Shown in pieces: positions 1 through 8,858 of a stretch of 56,783 nucleotides of DNA. The stretch spans positions 1 to 56,783 of the forward strand of contig DFXY01000006.1 of the NCBI GenBank assembly GCA_002381945.1, written 5' to 3'. The first letter of the stretch is position 1, and the number at the start of each line of letters is the position of its first letter. The notes below the pieces were generated by a model, which did not search any database, was not told where the DNA came from, and saw only the letters and a list, made by a program, of their open reading frames with translations. Made by a program: the position numbers and the translations under genes. The DNA is from Bacteriovoracaceae bacterium UBA4096. Lineage in GTDB: Bacteria > Bdellovibrionota > Bacteriovoracia > Bacteriovoracales > Bacteriovoracaceae.

Positions 1-1539
1 GAGCAAGCTTCAGTTCTATTGAACAGACTTTATAAACAAACTCAGATGCAGGTTTCTTTCGGTATCATCTTCCTGTCTATTTCTAATGGTCAGCCGAAGG
101 TTATGGATCTAAAAGAGCAGCTTCAATGCTTCATCGAACACCGTCGTGAAATCGTTATTCGTCGAACGACTTATGAACTCAAAAAAGCCAAAGAACGTGC
201 ACATATTTTAGAAGGTTTAAAAATTGCCGTTGAGAATATCGACGCCATTGTTGAATTGATTAAGAAAGCTGAAGGTCCAGCTCAGGCCAAAGAGCAATTG
301 ATGAGTAAATTTACTCTATCAACTATCCAAGCCCAGGCCGTTCTTGATATGCGGTTACAACGCTTAACGGGTCTTGAAAGAGATAAAATCGTTGCCGACT
401 ATGAAGCCATTATGAAAGAGATTTTCCGCTTAGAAGGCATCTTAGGTTCTGAAGAAGAAATTAAGGCCATTATCCGTGGAGAATTTGTTGAAATCCGTGA
501 AAATTATGGCGATGCCCGTCGTACTGAAATCATCGCTCAGGCCGATGAAATTCAGATGGAAGATTTGATTAAAAATGAAGAAGTCATTGTGACTATTACG
601 CAGAAGGGATACCTGAAGCGAATGGCCAAAGACACTTACCGCTCACAAAAACGTGGTGGTAAGGGAGTGAAGGGCGCGGATCTGGATGAAGATTTCTTCA
701 CTAGCATCTTCACTGCCGACACTCATGATACCCTTATGATTTTCACAGATAAGGGAACAGTCTTCTCGATTAAGGTTTATCAGATTCCAGAAGGGCTTCG
801 TACTTCTAAAGGACGAAACATTGTTAATATTATCAATGTACCGGCCGATGAAAAAGTTAAGGAAATTATCACAATTCCAAGAGAAGCTGAAGGCCACTAT
901 CTGATCTTTGCAACTAAGCAAGGTATCGTGAAGAAGTCTGAACTTTCTGAATATAAGAATATGCGCCAGAATGGACTTAAAGCAATTAAGGTCGTGGATG
1001 GTGATGAAATTCTTGGAGTAAGAATTACGGATGGTAAAAAAGACGTTCTTCTCGCCTCTTCTGGTGGTAAGTCAATTCGTTTCAACGAAGAAGATTGTCG
1101 TCCGCAAGGTCGTGTCTCGCAAGGTGTGAAAGGGATGAGTCTGGAAGATGATGAATATGTTATCGGTATGGAAATTATCGACGAAAAATCTGAAATCTTA
1201 ACAGTGACGGCACGTGGTTATGGTAAACGTTCAAGTGCTGAAGAATACCGTAAACAATCTCGTGGTGGTAAAGGTATTCTGGCCATGAAACTTACTGAAA
1301 AAACCGGTGAGATTATGGGAATTCTTCCAGTGACTGATAAAGATGATCTGATGATCATCACAGACAAGGGACAAGTGATTAGAACGAAAATCTCAGGTAT
1401 TTCCCTTCTCGGTCGAAATACTCAAGGTGTACGTCTCATCAATGTCAAACCGGACGAAAAAGTAGTGGCTGTTGAGAAAATCGCCGAATCAGAGGAAGAT
1501 ACTACTGATGGTGATTCAACTGAGACTCCTGTTCAATAA
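1..1539 (+). CDS. gyrA: DNA gyrase subunit A, C-terminal part (5' end outside window)
   Basis: This is the ATP-dependent supercoiling topoisomerase subunit that cuts and wraps DNA. The frame is already open at base 1 and the family's N-terminal breakage-reunion domain with its catalytic tyrosine is missing, so about 512 C-terminal residues are seen. The motif VLDMRLQRLTGLE marks the coiled-coil gate region. The canonical GyrA-box QKRGGKG (about nt 643-663) opens the beta-pinwheel domain, and a degenerate box (QSRGGKG) lies in a later blade. The GyrA-box separates gyrase A from ParC. The protein ends in an acidic tail rich in E, D and T. The TTG at 19 is internal, not a real start. The stop overlaps the next gene by 32 nt. 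Confidence 0.96.
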   Translation, partial: EQASVLLNRLYKQTQMQVSFGIIFLSISNGQPKVMDLKEQLQCFIEHRREIVIRRTTYELKKAKERAHILEGLKIAVENIDAIVELIKKAEGPAQAKEQLMSKFTLSTIQAQAVLDMRLQRLTGLERDKIVADYEAIMKEIFRLEGILGSEEEIKAIIRGEFVEIRENYGDARRTEIIAQADEIQMEDLIKNEEVIVTITQKGYLKRMAKDTYRSQKRGGKGVKGADLDEDFFTSIFTADTHDTLMIFTDKGTVFSIKVYQIPEGLRTSKGRNIVNIINVPADEKVKEIITIPREAEGHYLIFATKQGIVKKSELSEYKNMRQNGLKAIKVVDGDEILGVRITDGKKDVLLASSGGKSIRFNEEDCRPQGRVSQGVKGMSLEDDEYVIGMEIIDEKSEILTVTARGYGKRSSAEEYRKQSRGGKGILAMKLTEKTGEIMGILPVTDKDDLMIITDKGQVIRTKISGISLLGRNTQGVRLINVKPDEKVVAVEKIAESEEDTTDGDSTETPVQ

Positions 1540-2314
1540 ACTTCTATTTATCCTGATGATCCTGGGGCTAAGTTCTTGTGACTTTACCTCAGGACTCAAT
1601 CAGGACATTCTGATTGCCCAAAAGCATGTTGATAATCAAGATTTCGATAAGGCGGTAGAGCTTTATGAACGAGTCTTGAAAAAAAATCCATCCAAACAGA
1701 TAAAAACCAAGATTAACTATCAGTTAGCAGAAATTTATTATCTGTATCTGGATCAACAGGTTAAGGCCCTTAAATATTATCAGTTCATTGTTGAGAATGT
1801 TGACGATCCACTGTGGCAGGTGAAATCCCTGGAAAAAATCGCTGATATTAACTTTAATTTTTCTAAGAATTATATGGAGGCCATACGGGCCTATCAAATT
1901 CTTATGCAGGTACAACCCCGTTTAAAAAACTACGATTATTACTATTTACGAGTGGGTGAAGCATTTTTTGAAATGGGCCGTTATCATAAGGCCCGTGAGA
2001 TTTTTAATCAGATTCTGGCCCAGCCGACAAATCCCTACTATGTAGAGGCTTTCAATCAAATGGGACTTATCGAATTTTATAACAAGAACTGGGATAAGGC
2101 CGTCGAGTTTTGGCTGGAATACCTAAAACGGGAACGCAGAAAGGATCAGATCGTTAAGGTAAAGTTTCTTATCGCTAATGCGTATGAATCCAATGAAAAA
2201 CTCAAAGAAGCCTACAATATTTATTATTCTTTGCTCCCCTCTTACCCAAATCCAGATGTTCTACGTGCTCGGTTAAAATCTCTCTACGCTCGAAGGGTTG
2301 CGAGAAAGCGCTAA
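1508..2314 (+). CDS. TPR-repeat lipoprotein
   Basis: Predicted outer-membrane-directed lipoprotein of 268 aa. The N-terminus is a short basic stretch, a hydrophobic core (LLFILMILG) and a lipobox LSSC, followed by helical repeats of TPR character (DKAVELYERVLKKNP, VKALKYYQF, HKAREIFNQIL, DKAVEFWLEYL). Such proteins scaffold envelope complexes; BamD is one example of the architecture, but I see no signature assigning it there. I chose the ATG at 1508 over an upstream TTG (1472) because AGAGGAAG lies about 10 nt upstream and the signal peptide then starts normally. The gene begins inside the end of gyrA, so the two are probably translationally coupled. Confidence 0.75.
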   Translation: MVIQLRLLFNKLLFILMILGLSSCDFTSGLNQDILIAQKHVDNQDFDKAVELYERVLKKNPSKQIKTKINYQLAEIYYLYLDQQVKALKYYQFIVENVDDPLWQVKSLEKIADINFNFSKNYMEAIRAYQILMQVQPRLKNYDYYYLRVGEAFFEMGRYHKAREIFNQILAQPTNPYYVEAFNQMGLIEFYNKNWDKAVEFWLEYLKRERRKDQIVKVKFLIANAYESNEKLKEAYNIYYSLLPSYPNPDVLRARLKSLYARRVARKR

Positions 2315-2351
2315 TTCCATTATCTTATTTCAAACATTACGACGGCCGATT

Positions 2352-2540
2352 ATGACTAGTTGGAAGAAAGCTCTTGCACTCGCGCTAGGATTACCCTCAA
2401 CAATCATTGGGGTTTTCTTCCTTTTTCAAGAACTTGTATCGATGGGATATATTTCTCAAGGTATGGCCCAGCTTGTCCTGATCGCGGTTGTGTGTTCAAT
2501 ATTAATTAAAATGATCATGGTTTCATGGAAAAAAAAATAA
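2352..2540 (+). CDS. AtpZ/AtpI-like small membrane protein
   Basis: A 62-aa protein with two predicted membrane helices (ALALALGLPSTIIGVFFLF and MAQLVLIAVVCSILIKMIMV) and a lysine-rich C-terminus. Size, two-helix hairpin and position just ahead of an AtpI-like gene, atpB and atpE fit the AtpZ/AtpI family, whose members help assemble the c-ring or supply Mg2+ to the Fo sector. The assignment rests mainly on context because these proteins have little sequence signature. The ATG at 2352 is preferred to a TTG at 2298, which would add a non-hydrophobic leader lying inside the preceding gene. It overlaps the next gene by 16 nt. Confidence 0.6.
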   Translation: MTSWKKALALALGLPSTIIGVFFLFQELVSMGYISQGMAQLVLIAVVCSILIKMIMVSWKKK

Positions 2541-2893
2541 ACAAGAAATTCTACATTCTCTCGGCCATCAACATAATACCAGTATTGATCCTGGGTGGTG
2601 GTCTTACCATCGATAGTCTGGCCCTTTTTGGTGCTCTGGTAGGTTTGGTCTTAAATCACACAATTCTGGTTAAAATTGTACAGTCTGTTACTACAGCTGC
2701 TAGTGGAGAGGGTTCGGGGCAGGGCGTTGGAAGAATTCTTCTCCTTATGGGGCTGAAGTTTTTAATGCTTTTTGGAATTGTGGCCCTGATTTACTTCTAT
2801 AAGAAAGAACTTATTACAAAACTCTTCCTGATTATCTTTTTCCAATTGATAATTCAGGTCTTAAGTATTAAAAACAACTATCAAAATAGTTAG
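2525..2893 (+). CDS. ATP synthase subunit I-like membrane protein
   Basis: A 122-aa integral membrane protein with about four hydrophobic helices: roughly residues 9-26 (LSAINIIPVLILGGGL), 30-50, 70-90 and 95-115. A Gly/Ser-rich cytoplasmic-type loop (ASGEGSGQGVGR) lies in the middle. Length, topology and location immediately before atpB match AtpI, the non-stoichiometric assembly factor of the F-ATPase c-ring. Sequence signature alone would not prove this. The start lies within the end of the preceding gene, implying coupled translation. The next gene follows after 8 nt. Confidence 0.65.
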   Translation: MEKKINKKFYILSAINIIPVLILGGGLTIDSLALFGALVGLVLNHTILVKIVQSVTTAASGEGSGQGVGRILLLMGLKFLMLFGIVALIYFYKKELITKLFLIIFFQLIIQVLSIKNNYQNS

Positions 2894-2901
2894 GGCGGCA
2901 T

Positions 2902-3672
2902 ATGAAACTGTTGGGTTTTATTGGTTTATTTCTTTCTCAGTCTGCATTAGCAGCTGGTGGCTTCAATTTCTTCACTGAAGCCTCTCTTGCACTCCACTTA
3001 CCATCGCACACACTTGCTTTGGTGGCAGGATCATTGATCATGCTTCTGGCAGGATTGATTTATCGTGCCCAGGTATCGAATGCAAAAAATTATGTTATTC
3101 CTGATAAGGGAGTATCAACTCGTAACATTTTAGAAGCTCTTGGACAGGCAATGTACAGCACTGCCAAGACTGTTATGGGTGAAGAAAGCGCTAAGAAATA
3201 TTTTTCTTATGTCATCTTCTGCTTTCTTTTCATCCTTATTAACAACGTGATCGGGATTCTTCCTGGATCAATGTCGGCTAACCAAAATTTAAATACTACT
3301 TTAGCTCTTGGTATTTTTACCTTCTTCTATTTTAACTTCCAAGGTATTCGTGCTGTTGGTTTCGTTAACTATATGAAGCACTTTGCTGGTCCAATGCCAG
3401 CACTTGCTATCTTAATTTTTCCAATTGAATTGATTTCAGTTTCAGTTAGACCTCTATCGCTTGCTCTTCGTCTTCGCGGGAACATGGATGGCGATCACTT
3501 GATTCTTGGAATTTTCTCAGAGCTGGTTCCATACATTGTACCAATTCCGTTCTATGCGATGGGTATTTTTGTAGGATTTCTTCAGGCTTTCGTATTTACT
3601 CTACTAACAATGATCTATATTGGTATGGCCACTGCTCATCACGATCATGGTGAGCATGAACATCATCACTAA
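2902..3672 (+). CDS. atpB: F-type ATP synthase subunit a
   Basis: Membrane stator subunit of Fo that forms the ion half-channels beside the c-ring; 256 aa. The fourth-helix motif around RPLSLALRLRGNMDGDH contains the essential arginine (equivalent of E. coli R210) in the setting LRLRGN. The N-terminus looks like a cleavable or signal-like helix (LLGFIGLFLSQSALAAGG). The last residues are histidine-rich (HHDHGEHEHHH), an unusual tail for this family. The F1 genes and atpF are not in the window, so the ATP synthase genes are split between loci. The protein works with the atpE product encoded 29 nt downstream. Confidence 0.96.
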   Translation: MKLLGFIGLFLSQSALAAGGFNFFTEASLALHLPSHTLALVAGSLIMLLAGLIYRAQVSNAKNYVIPDKGVSTRNILEALGQAMYSTAKTVMGEESAKKYFSYVIFCFLFILINNVIGILPGSMSANQNLNTTLALGIFTFFYFNFQGIRAVGFVNYMKHFAGPMPALAILIFPIELISVSVRPLSLALRLRGNMDGDHLILGIFSELVPYIVPIPFYAMGIFVGFLQAFVFTLLTMIYIGMATAHHDHGEHEHHH

Positions 3673-3701
3673 GATTATTTTTTTAACAAAGGGATTTTAA
3701 A

Positions 3702-3959
3702 ATGAATGAAACAGTACAAACAGCTATGTCAACAAACTCATGGGTAGTTCTTTCTGCAGCTATCGCTTTCGCTTCTGCCGTTATCGGTGGAACTCTTTCT
3801 CAAGGTAAAGCTGCTTCTGTAGCTCTTGAAGGTATCGCTCGTAACCCAGCAGCTGCTGAAAAACTTCAGACTCCAATGATTCTTGCTCTTGCACTTATCG
3901 AGTCTCTAGTTCTTTTCGGTTTCGGTATCGCGTTCCTTATCCTTCAGAAAGCTGTTTAA
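3702..3959 (+). CDS. atpE: F-type ATP synthase subunit c
   Basis: Proteolipid of the rotating Fo ring; 85 aa and two membrane helices joined by the polar loop ARNPAAAEKLQTP. The ion-binding carboxylate is the glutamate in ALALIESLVLFG. Helix 1 carries a glutamine (LSQGKAA) and a serine follows the glutamate, as in the Na+-type Ilyobacter c subunit. The threonine that completes the Na+ site there is leucine here, as in many H+-type rings. Ion specificity is therefore left open. A strong Rho-independent terminator directly follows, so this is the last gene of the operon. Confidence 0.96.
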   Translation: MNETVQTAMSTNSWVVLSAAIAFASAVIGGTLSQGKAASVALEGIARNPAAAEKLQTPMILALALIESLVLFGFGIAFLILQKAV

Positions 3960-3988
3960 TTTAAAAAATTAAATTCTGAAAAAAAGAA

Positions 3989-4013
3989 GGCCCTCGGAAG
4001 AGGGCCTTTTTTT
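3989..4013 (+). terminator. Rho-independent terminator of the atp operon (bidirectional)
   Basis: Perfect 7-bp GC-rich stem GGCCCTC/GAGGGCC with loop GGAA, followed by seven T. An A-rich tract precedes the stem, so it can also stop transcription from the convergent minus-strand gene that ends at 4015. Confidence 0.93.
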
Positions 4014-4014
4014 A

Positions 4015-6000
4015 TTATCGATTAACTTCTTTATTATCGTCTTCTTTACTTCCTCGCAGTGTGGGTGAAAGAACTTTTCCTAATCCGGTATGCACACTCG
4101 GTATCACAATCGGACTTTTCTGAATATTATTACTCGTAGCCAGAATTCTGGCACGGGATGCACCTGTAGCAACGTGAGTTTTGTATTTTACAAGAGAGGC
4201 GGTTTTTAATGGGCCTTTAGGAAGCCGAATGATTTCTGCATAAAGCTCCTTTTCTGCCTGGATGAGTTTAGCTTTAGAAACCTTTTTTGCCAGTTCTCCA
4301 TATTGGAGTTCTGGATAGAGATGTTTAATTACGTCTGGAATTTCAGTAGTGCCTTTTTTAAAAGCATCTCTCAGTAGTTTCTTTCTAATAGGTCCTACGC
4401 TGGAGAGAAGTTCCTCTTCTAATTTAAGTAAATACTTCTGATTCATTTTTCCACTAAATTTAGTTTTTTGAATTCTGGCCAAGAGTGGCTCTAGTTTGGC
4501 ATTCGAATCTATTATGGCAGCAGTAACTGTAGTTTTATAGGCAAGCTTTGGAGCTCCAAGCTTAAATGCTTTATCTACAGTTTTAGCTCCCGCTTTAAAG
4601 GCCATAGTAGTCAGAGGATTATCCACAGGGTATAGCACTACTGCCAAAGAATTTTTGACCGCTTTACCGGAAAAAGTGATAACTCTTCCTGTGGCCGATT
4701 CGGCTACATAAACTGATCCTTTTTTTGCCAATTTTGAAAGTGCTGTAAAAGAAGCCTTGAGAGTTTTGCGTACTGGCGAAAGCATATAAGTTTTAATAGT
4801 GCTTAAAGAAATGCTGAGGGCCGACTTTGCTCCTATTACTATTCGAGAAACTCTTGTAACTGGACGGGCAACACTTGAAGCTTTCACGGCCTTAATTCCG
4901 GCCTTGGAGACTTTGAACATTCTAGCGATGTTTGCTGCCCCCCGGGCCCCGTGTTTTACCGCTGTGACAAGTCCACCTGCCAGAAAGGAAGGAACTATTT
5001 CAGCAATAATAGTTCCAGAAATTCCACAGAGACCTGTTAGTAATGTCTTACAAGGAAGACAGTCATAGTTTTCTGTCGGCTTTAGACATTTACCAAAGTG
5101 TGGAACTCCCTCCCACTTTTCACAAAAAATACTGGTTTTGAGCCACTCCTTTAAAGAAACGACAAATGTTTCCCAAATCTTTTTCATGGTTCCGGGAAAA
5201 TCATCTAACAAGGCTTGAAATACACTCGGATCTTCAGAAGCCTTCGCGAGGGCAAGTTGCGAAGTAGATGTGTGATCTTCAGCACCCGAGACCCAATCCC
5301 AAAATTCACTCATCTTTTTACCGGCAGCATTACCGGCAAGTTTAAGCAAATCCCAGGCTCCATCTAAAAAAGTCATCGCAGATTTAAAGAAAGCAGTTCC
5401 AAGCTGAGTGACACAACTATCATCACCTAGATGACAATTTTTTAGTTTGTTTTTTTCCGGAAGGAACTTTTCAGCTAAATATCCACCCATCGTTCCCATA
5501 GGCAAACTGGCAATACTTAATGCTGAGCTGGCCAGAACGCAGTTTGTGTCTTCCGGACATTGCCTTTGAATGGCCATTTTTTTAGTTTCAGTGCAGCTTA
5601 TTTCTTCTTCAACTATATTTAACTGTCCCAACTGGGCCTGAAGATTTCCATCGGAAGATGAGATTTTACAATCCCCAGTGGTACAACCCACTTTCGTTTC
5701 GAGACGATTTTCATGTTTTAATAATTCAGTTTCAAGATGATTAATTTCCGTGATGTATTTCCAGCAAGCTTCACTTAATCCATGCTCCAAATGATAAGCT
5801 TCAAGATTAATGGGAATTTTTCCAGGTGGTATGCATTCACGGCGATACACTTGGCCTAAATTTTCAAGGCGCTCAATTAAGACAGGAACACATTCGCCAT
5901 TTTCGCAGGTAGAAGCTTTAGCATTCGCATGAAAGGGGGCGAGAGACGAAAGTCCCAGTACAAGGCTTAAGTGAATAGAGACAAGTCGCTTAACCCACAT
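4015..6000 (-). CDS. Large exported protein of unknown function
   Basis: I do not recognise this 661-aa protein. It begins with a clear signal peptide (LVSIHLSLVLGLSSLAPFHANA, cleavage likely after ANA). The N-terminal half is rich in cysteines (CENGEC, CTTGDC, CLPCKTLLTGLC), suggesting disulfides in the periplasm or outside the cell. A central hydrophobic stretch (ISGTIIAEIVPSFLAGGLV, about residues 330-350) may insert into a membrane. The C-terminal third is strongly basic and helical. This pattern of disulfide-rich head, hydrophobic middle and basic tail is seen in some effector or envelope proteins, but no catalytic motif was found. It stands alone, converging on the atp terminator. Confidence 0.7.
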   Translation of the reverse strand: MWVKRLVSIHLSLVLGLSSLAPFHANAKASTCENGECVPVLIERLENLGQVYRRECIPPGKIPINLEAYHLEHGLSEACWKYITEINHLETELLKHENRLETKVGCTTGDCKISSSDGNLQAQLGQLNIVEEEISCTETKKMAIQRQCPEDTNCVLASSALSIASLPMGTMGGYLAEKFLPEKNKLKNCHLGDDSCVTQLGTAFFKSAMTFLDGAWDLLKLAGNAAGKKMSEFWDWVSGAEDHTSTSQLALAKASEDPSVFQALLDDFPGTMKKIWETFVVSLKEWLKTSIFCEKWEGVPHFGKCLKPTENYDCLPCKTLLTGLCGISGTIIAEIVPSFLAGGLVTAVKHGARGAANIARMFKVSKAGIKAVKASSVARPVTRVSRIVIGAKSALSISLSTIKTYMLSPVRKTLKASFTALSKLAKKGSVYVAESATGRVITFSGKAVKNSLAVVLYPVDNPLTTMAFKAGAKTVDKAFKLGAPKLAYKTTVTAAIIDSNAKLEPLLARIQKTKFSGKMNQKYLLKLEEELLSSVGPIRKKLLRDAFKKGTTEIPDVIKHLYPELQYGELAKKVSKAKLIQAEKELYAEIIRLPKGPLKTASLVKYKTHVATGASRARILATSNNIQKSPIVIPSVHTGLGKVLSPTLRGSKEDDNKEVNR

Positions 6001-6053
6001 AGGTTATACCTATCGAAAACTTGGCTTAATTACTTTAGCGTTATAGTCAGTGT

Positions 6054-8858
6054 TTATTTAGATTTTAATAACTTGGCCAGATATTTGCCAGTATAAGAAC
6101 CCTTTACCTTCGCCACGGTTTCAGGAGTCCCCTCCGCTACAATTTGGCCCCCACCCTTACCGCCTTCCGGGCCTAAATCAATGACCCAGTCTGCTGTTTT
6201 AATCACATCCAGATTGTGTTCAATAATGAGTAAAGAGTGTCCCTGCTCTACTAGTTTGTTTAGGGCCTTAAGGAGAATATTAATATCTTCAAAATGCAAA
6301 CCAGTGGTTGGTTCATCTAGCACGTAAAGAGTAGAACCTTTTATTGTTTTAGAAAGTTCCCGTGATAACTTTAATCGCTGGGCTTCCCCACCTGAGAGAG
6401 TAGTGGCCGGTTGACCAAGCTTGATATAACCCAGTCCAACAGCATTTAAAACTTTAAGGGCACGATTAACTTTCGGATGATTTTCGAAAAAGCCTTCAGC
6501 TTCTTCAATACTCATCGCTAAAACATCTGCGATATTTTTTCCACGATAAAGAATTGAGAGCGTTTCATCATTATAACGAGAGCCCCGACATTCGGAACAA
6601 GTAACGTAAACGTCCGGTAAAAAATGCATCTCAATTTTAAGCATGCCATTACCTTCGCAGGTCTCACATCGGCCACCTTTAACATTAAAGGAAAAGCGAC
6701 CTGGCTTGTACCCACGAACTTTTGATTCGTTAGTCATGGAGTAAATATTTCTGATGGCATCAAATAAACCAGTATAGGTAGCAGGATTTGAATGAGGGGT
6801 TCTTCCAATAGGTGATTGATCCAGCTCAATCAAACTGAGAATTTTATCAACACCTGTAATAGATTGGTAATTGGCAGAGCTTCCTCTTCTTCCACGGGAG
6901 AGATAATTTTTTATCGCCGGGACTAGAATTTTATGGATTAGAGTCGATTTACCCGAACCCGAAACTCCTGTAACGCAAGTCATTCCCCCGAGTGGGAGTT
7001 TTAAAGTGACGTCCTGTAAATTATGTTCACGCGCTTTATTTAAGGTAATAAATTCTTTTAATGCTCTTCGTTTCTCTGGCACATGAATTTTAAGTTCCCC
7101 AGAGAGATATTTTCCAGTAATGCTCTTCTTGTTTTTCTTAATCTCTTCAGGTGTGCCGGCCGCCACTATTTCTCCGCCATGCAAACCTGCCTTTGGACCC
7201 ATGTCAATCAGGTAGTCACTCGCCATCATGGTGTCTTCATCATGTTCAACAACCAGAACGGTATTACCTAAATCACGTAAGTTAATGAGGGTCTTAATCA
7301 GTTTTTCATTATCACGTTGATGTAGACCGATACTTGGCTCATCTAAAACGTAAAGCACACCAGAAAGTGCAGAGCCAATTTGAGTGGCAAGTCGTATTCG
7401 CTGAGATTCGCCACCAGAAAGGGTCATGGCATCACGATTGAGTGTTAGATAGTCTAGGCCCACGTTTAATAAAAATTTTAAACGATCTCGAACTTCTTTA
7501 AGGACTTTATGCGCAATGATTGCCCGATTTCCAGTAAACTCTAATTTATCAAAAAAGACGGCCGCGTCTTGAATCGAAAGATCACATACATCCATGATTG
7601 AATGCCCCTCGATGGTTGCAGCTAGGGCAAAAGTATTAAGCTTCCTTCCCTGGCACGAAGGACATCTTTTAATGATCATGTATTCTTCAAGATCCGCCCG
7701 AGTTCTTTCTGATTCAGATTCGTTGTACTTTTTTTCTAACCAAGAAACCACTCCACTGAATTCTTTCTTAAAATTCCACGAAGAATTCTCGGATTCAAAT
7801 TTATAGGTATAAACCTTGTCATTACCCTCGTACAGAATAGTGCGGAACTTTTCTGAGAGTTTGCTAAAGGGTTTATTAATATCGACTTTTTCTGCTACCG
7901 CGACAGACCTCACCATCTGCATCAGAAAAGAATTTTTCTTAACAATTGGCATTGCCCCCTCTTCGAGAGAAAGCGTCTCATCCACTAACAAGCTATCAAT
8001 ATCGAATCGTTTAGAAATACCCAGACCATTACAGGTAGGACAGGCACCCAGTGGTGAGTTAAATGAAAAAAGTCGGGGCTCCAGATCAGGAAAGCTTTTA
8101 CCGGATTTAAAAGAGTAATTTTTCTCAGAATAAAAATTTTCTTTATCATCGGCCAGCACTATCAGATAGCCATCAGATAGTTTAAGCGCCTGTTCCACAG
8201 ATTCGGTTAAGCGCGGCTTTATCCCCTCTTTCATAACCAGACGATCGATTACGATATCAATATTATTAAATTTGGATTTATTAATACTGATAGATTCTTC
8301 CAGATTTATTATTTCCCCATTCAATCGAATACGGGAAAACCCCATACTAATGAATTTTGCGAGTTCTTCTTTGTGTTCACCTTTCTTAGAACGGATAACT
8401 GGAGACAAAATTTGCAGTTTGCTTCCAGTTTTAAACTTACAGATGGTTTCAACAATCTGTTGCGGAGATTGTTTGGATACTTTTTCACCTGTTTCTGGAC
8501 AATGGGCATCGCCTAGACGGGCAAAGAGTAGTCGCAAATAATCGTAAATTTCGGTAATGGTTCCGACCGTTGACCGGGGATTTTTATTGGTTGATTTTTG
8601 ATCAATAGCGATCGCTGGTGAGAGTCCAGTAATACTTTCAACTTCAGGAGCCTCAATCTGACCAATGAACTGGCGGGCATAACTGGATAAGGATTCTATA
8701 TAACGACGCTGACCTTCAGCATAGATTGTATCGAAGGCCAAAGAGGACTTACCTGAACCTGAGGGGCCCGTAATCACCGTTAATGAATGGCGCGGAAGAG
8801 AGACGTCTATATTTTTTAGGTTATGAACTTTAGCTTTGGTGACTTGAATTTTTTCCAT
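6054..8858 (-). CDS. uvrA: Excinuclease ABC subunit A
   Basis: Damage-recognition ATPase of nucleotide excision repair; 934 aa, the normal family length. It has two ABC ATPase modules: Walker A GPSGSGKSS near residue 33 and GVSGSGKST near residue 634. The ABC signatures are LSGGESQRIRL and LSGGEAQRLKLS. Zinc-binding pairs are visible (CPTC and CPSC in the first half; CETC and CSEC in the second). The ATG at 8858, with GAAGG upstream, is preferred to a TTG two codons earlier. The start overlaps pdxA by 29 nt. It is the last gene of a minus-strand cluster headed by mfd, so two genes of transcription-coupled repair share one locus. Confidence 0.97.
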   Translation of the reverse strand: MEKIQVTKAKVHNLKNIDVSLPRHSLTVITGPSGSGKSSLAFDTIYAEGQRRYIESLSSYARQFIGQIEAPEVESITGLSPAIAIDQKSTNKNPRSTVGTITEIYDYLRLLFARLGDAHCPETGEKVSKQSPQQIVETICKFKTGSKLQILSPVIRSKKGEHKEELAKFISMGFSRIRLNGEIINLEESISINKSKFNNIDIVIDRLVMKEGIKPRLTESVEQALKLSDGYLIVLADDKENFYSEKNYSFKSGKSFPDLEPRLFSFNSPLGACPTCNGLGISKRFDIDSLLVDETLSLEEGAMPIVKKNSFLMQMVRSVAVAEKVDINKPFSKLSEKFRTILYEGNDKVYTYKFESENSSWNFKKEFSGVVSWLEKKYNESESERTRADLEEYMIIKRCPSCQGRKLNTFALAATIEGHSIMDVCDLSIQDAAVFFDKLEFTGNRAIIAHKVLKEVRDRLKFLLNVGLDYLTLNRDAMTLSGGESQRIRLATQIGSALSGVLYVLDEPSIGLHQRDNEKLIKTLINLRDLGNTVLVVEHDEDTMMASDYLIDMGPKAGLHGGEIVAAGTPEEIKKNKKSITGKYLSGELKIHVPEKRRALKEFITLNKAREHNLQDVTLKLPLGGMTCVTGVSGSGKSTLIHKILVPAIKNYLSRGRRGSSANYQSITGVDKILSLIELDQSPIGRTPHSNPATYTGLFDAIRNIYSMTNESKVRGYKPGRFSFNVKGGRCETCEGNGMLKIEMHFLPDVYVTCSECRGSRYNDETLSILYRGKNIADVLAMSIEEAEGFFENHPKVNRALKVLNAVGLGYIKLGQPATTLSGGEAQRLKLSRELSKTIKGSTLYVLDEPTTGLHFEDINILLKALNKLVEQGHSLLIIEHNLDVIKTADWVIDLGPEGGKGGGQIVAEGTPETVAKVKGSYTGKYLAKLLKSK

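Noticed and set aside
19..21. TTG as a gyrA start
   Set aside because: The frame is open to base 1 and the sequence upstream reads as GyrA; the gene simply begins outside the window.
4799..5068. 89-aa reading frame opposite the large exported protein
   Set aside because: It lies wholly inside a well-supported gene on the other strand, with no ribosome site or recognisable content.
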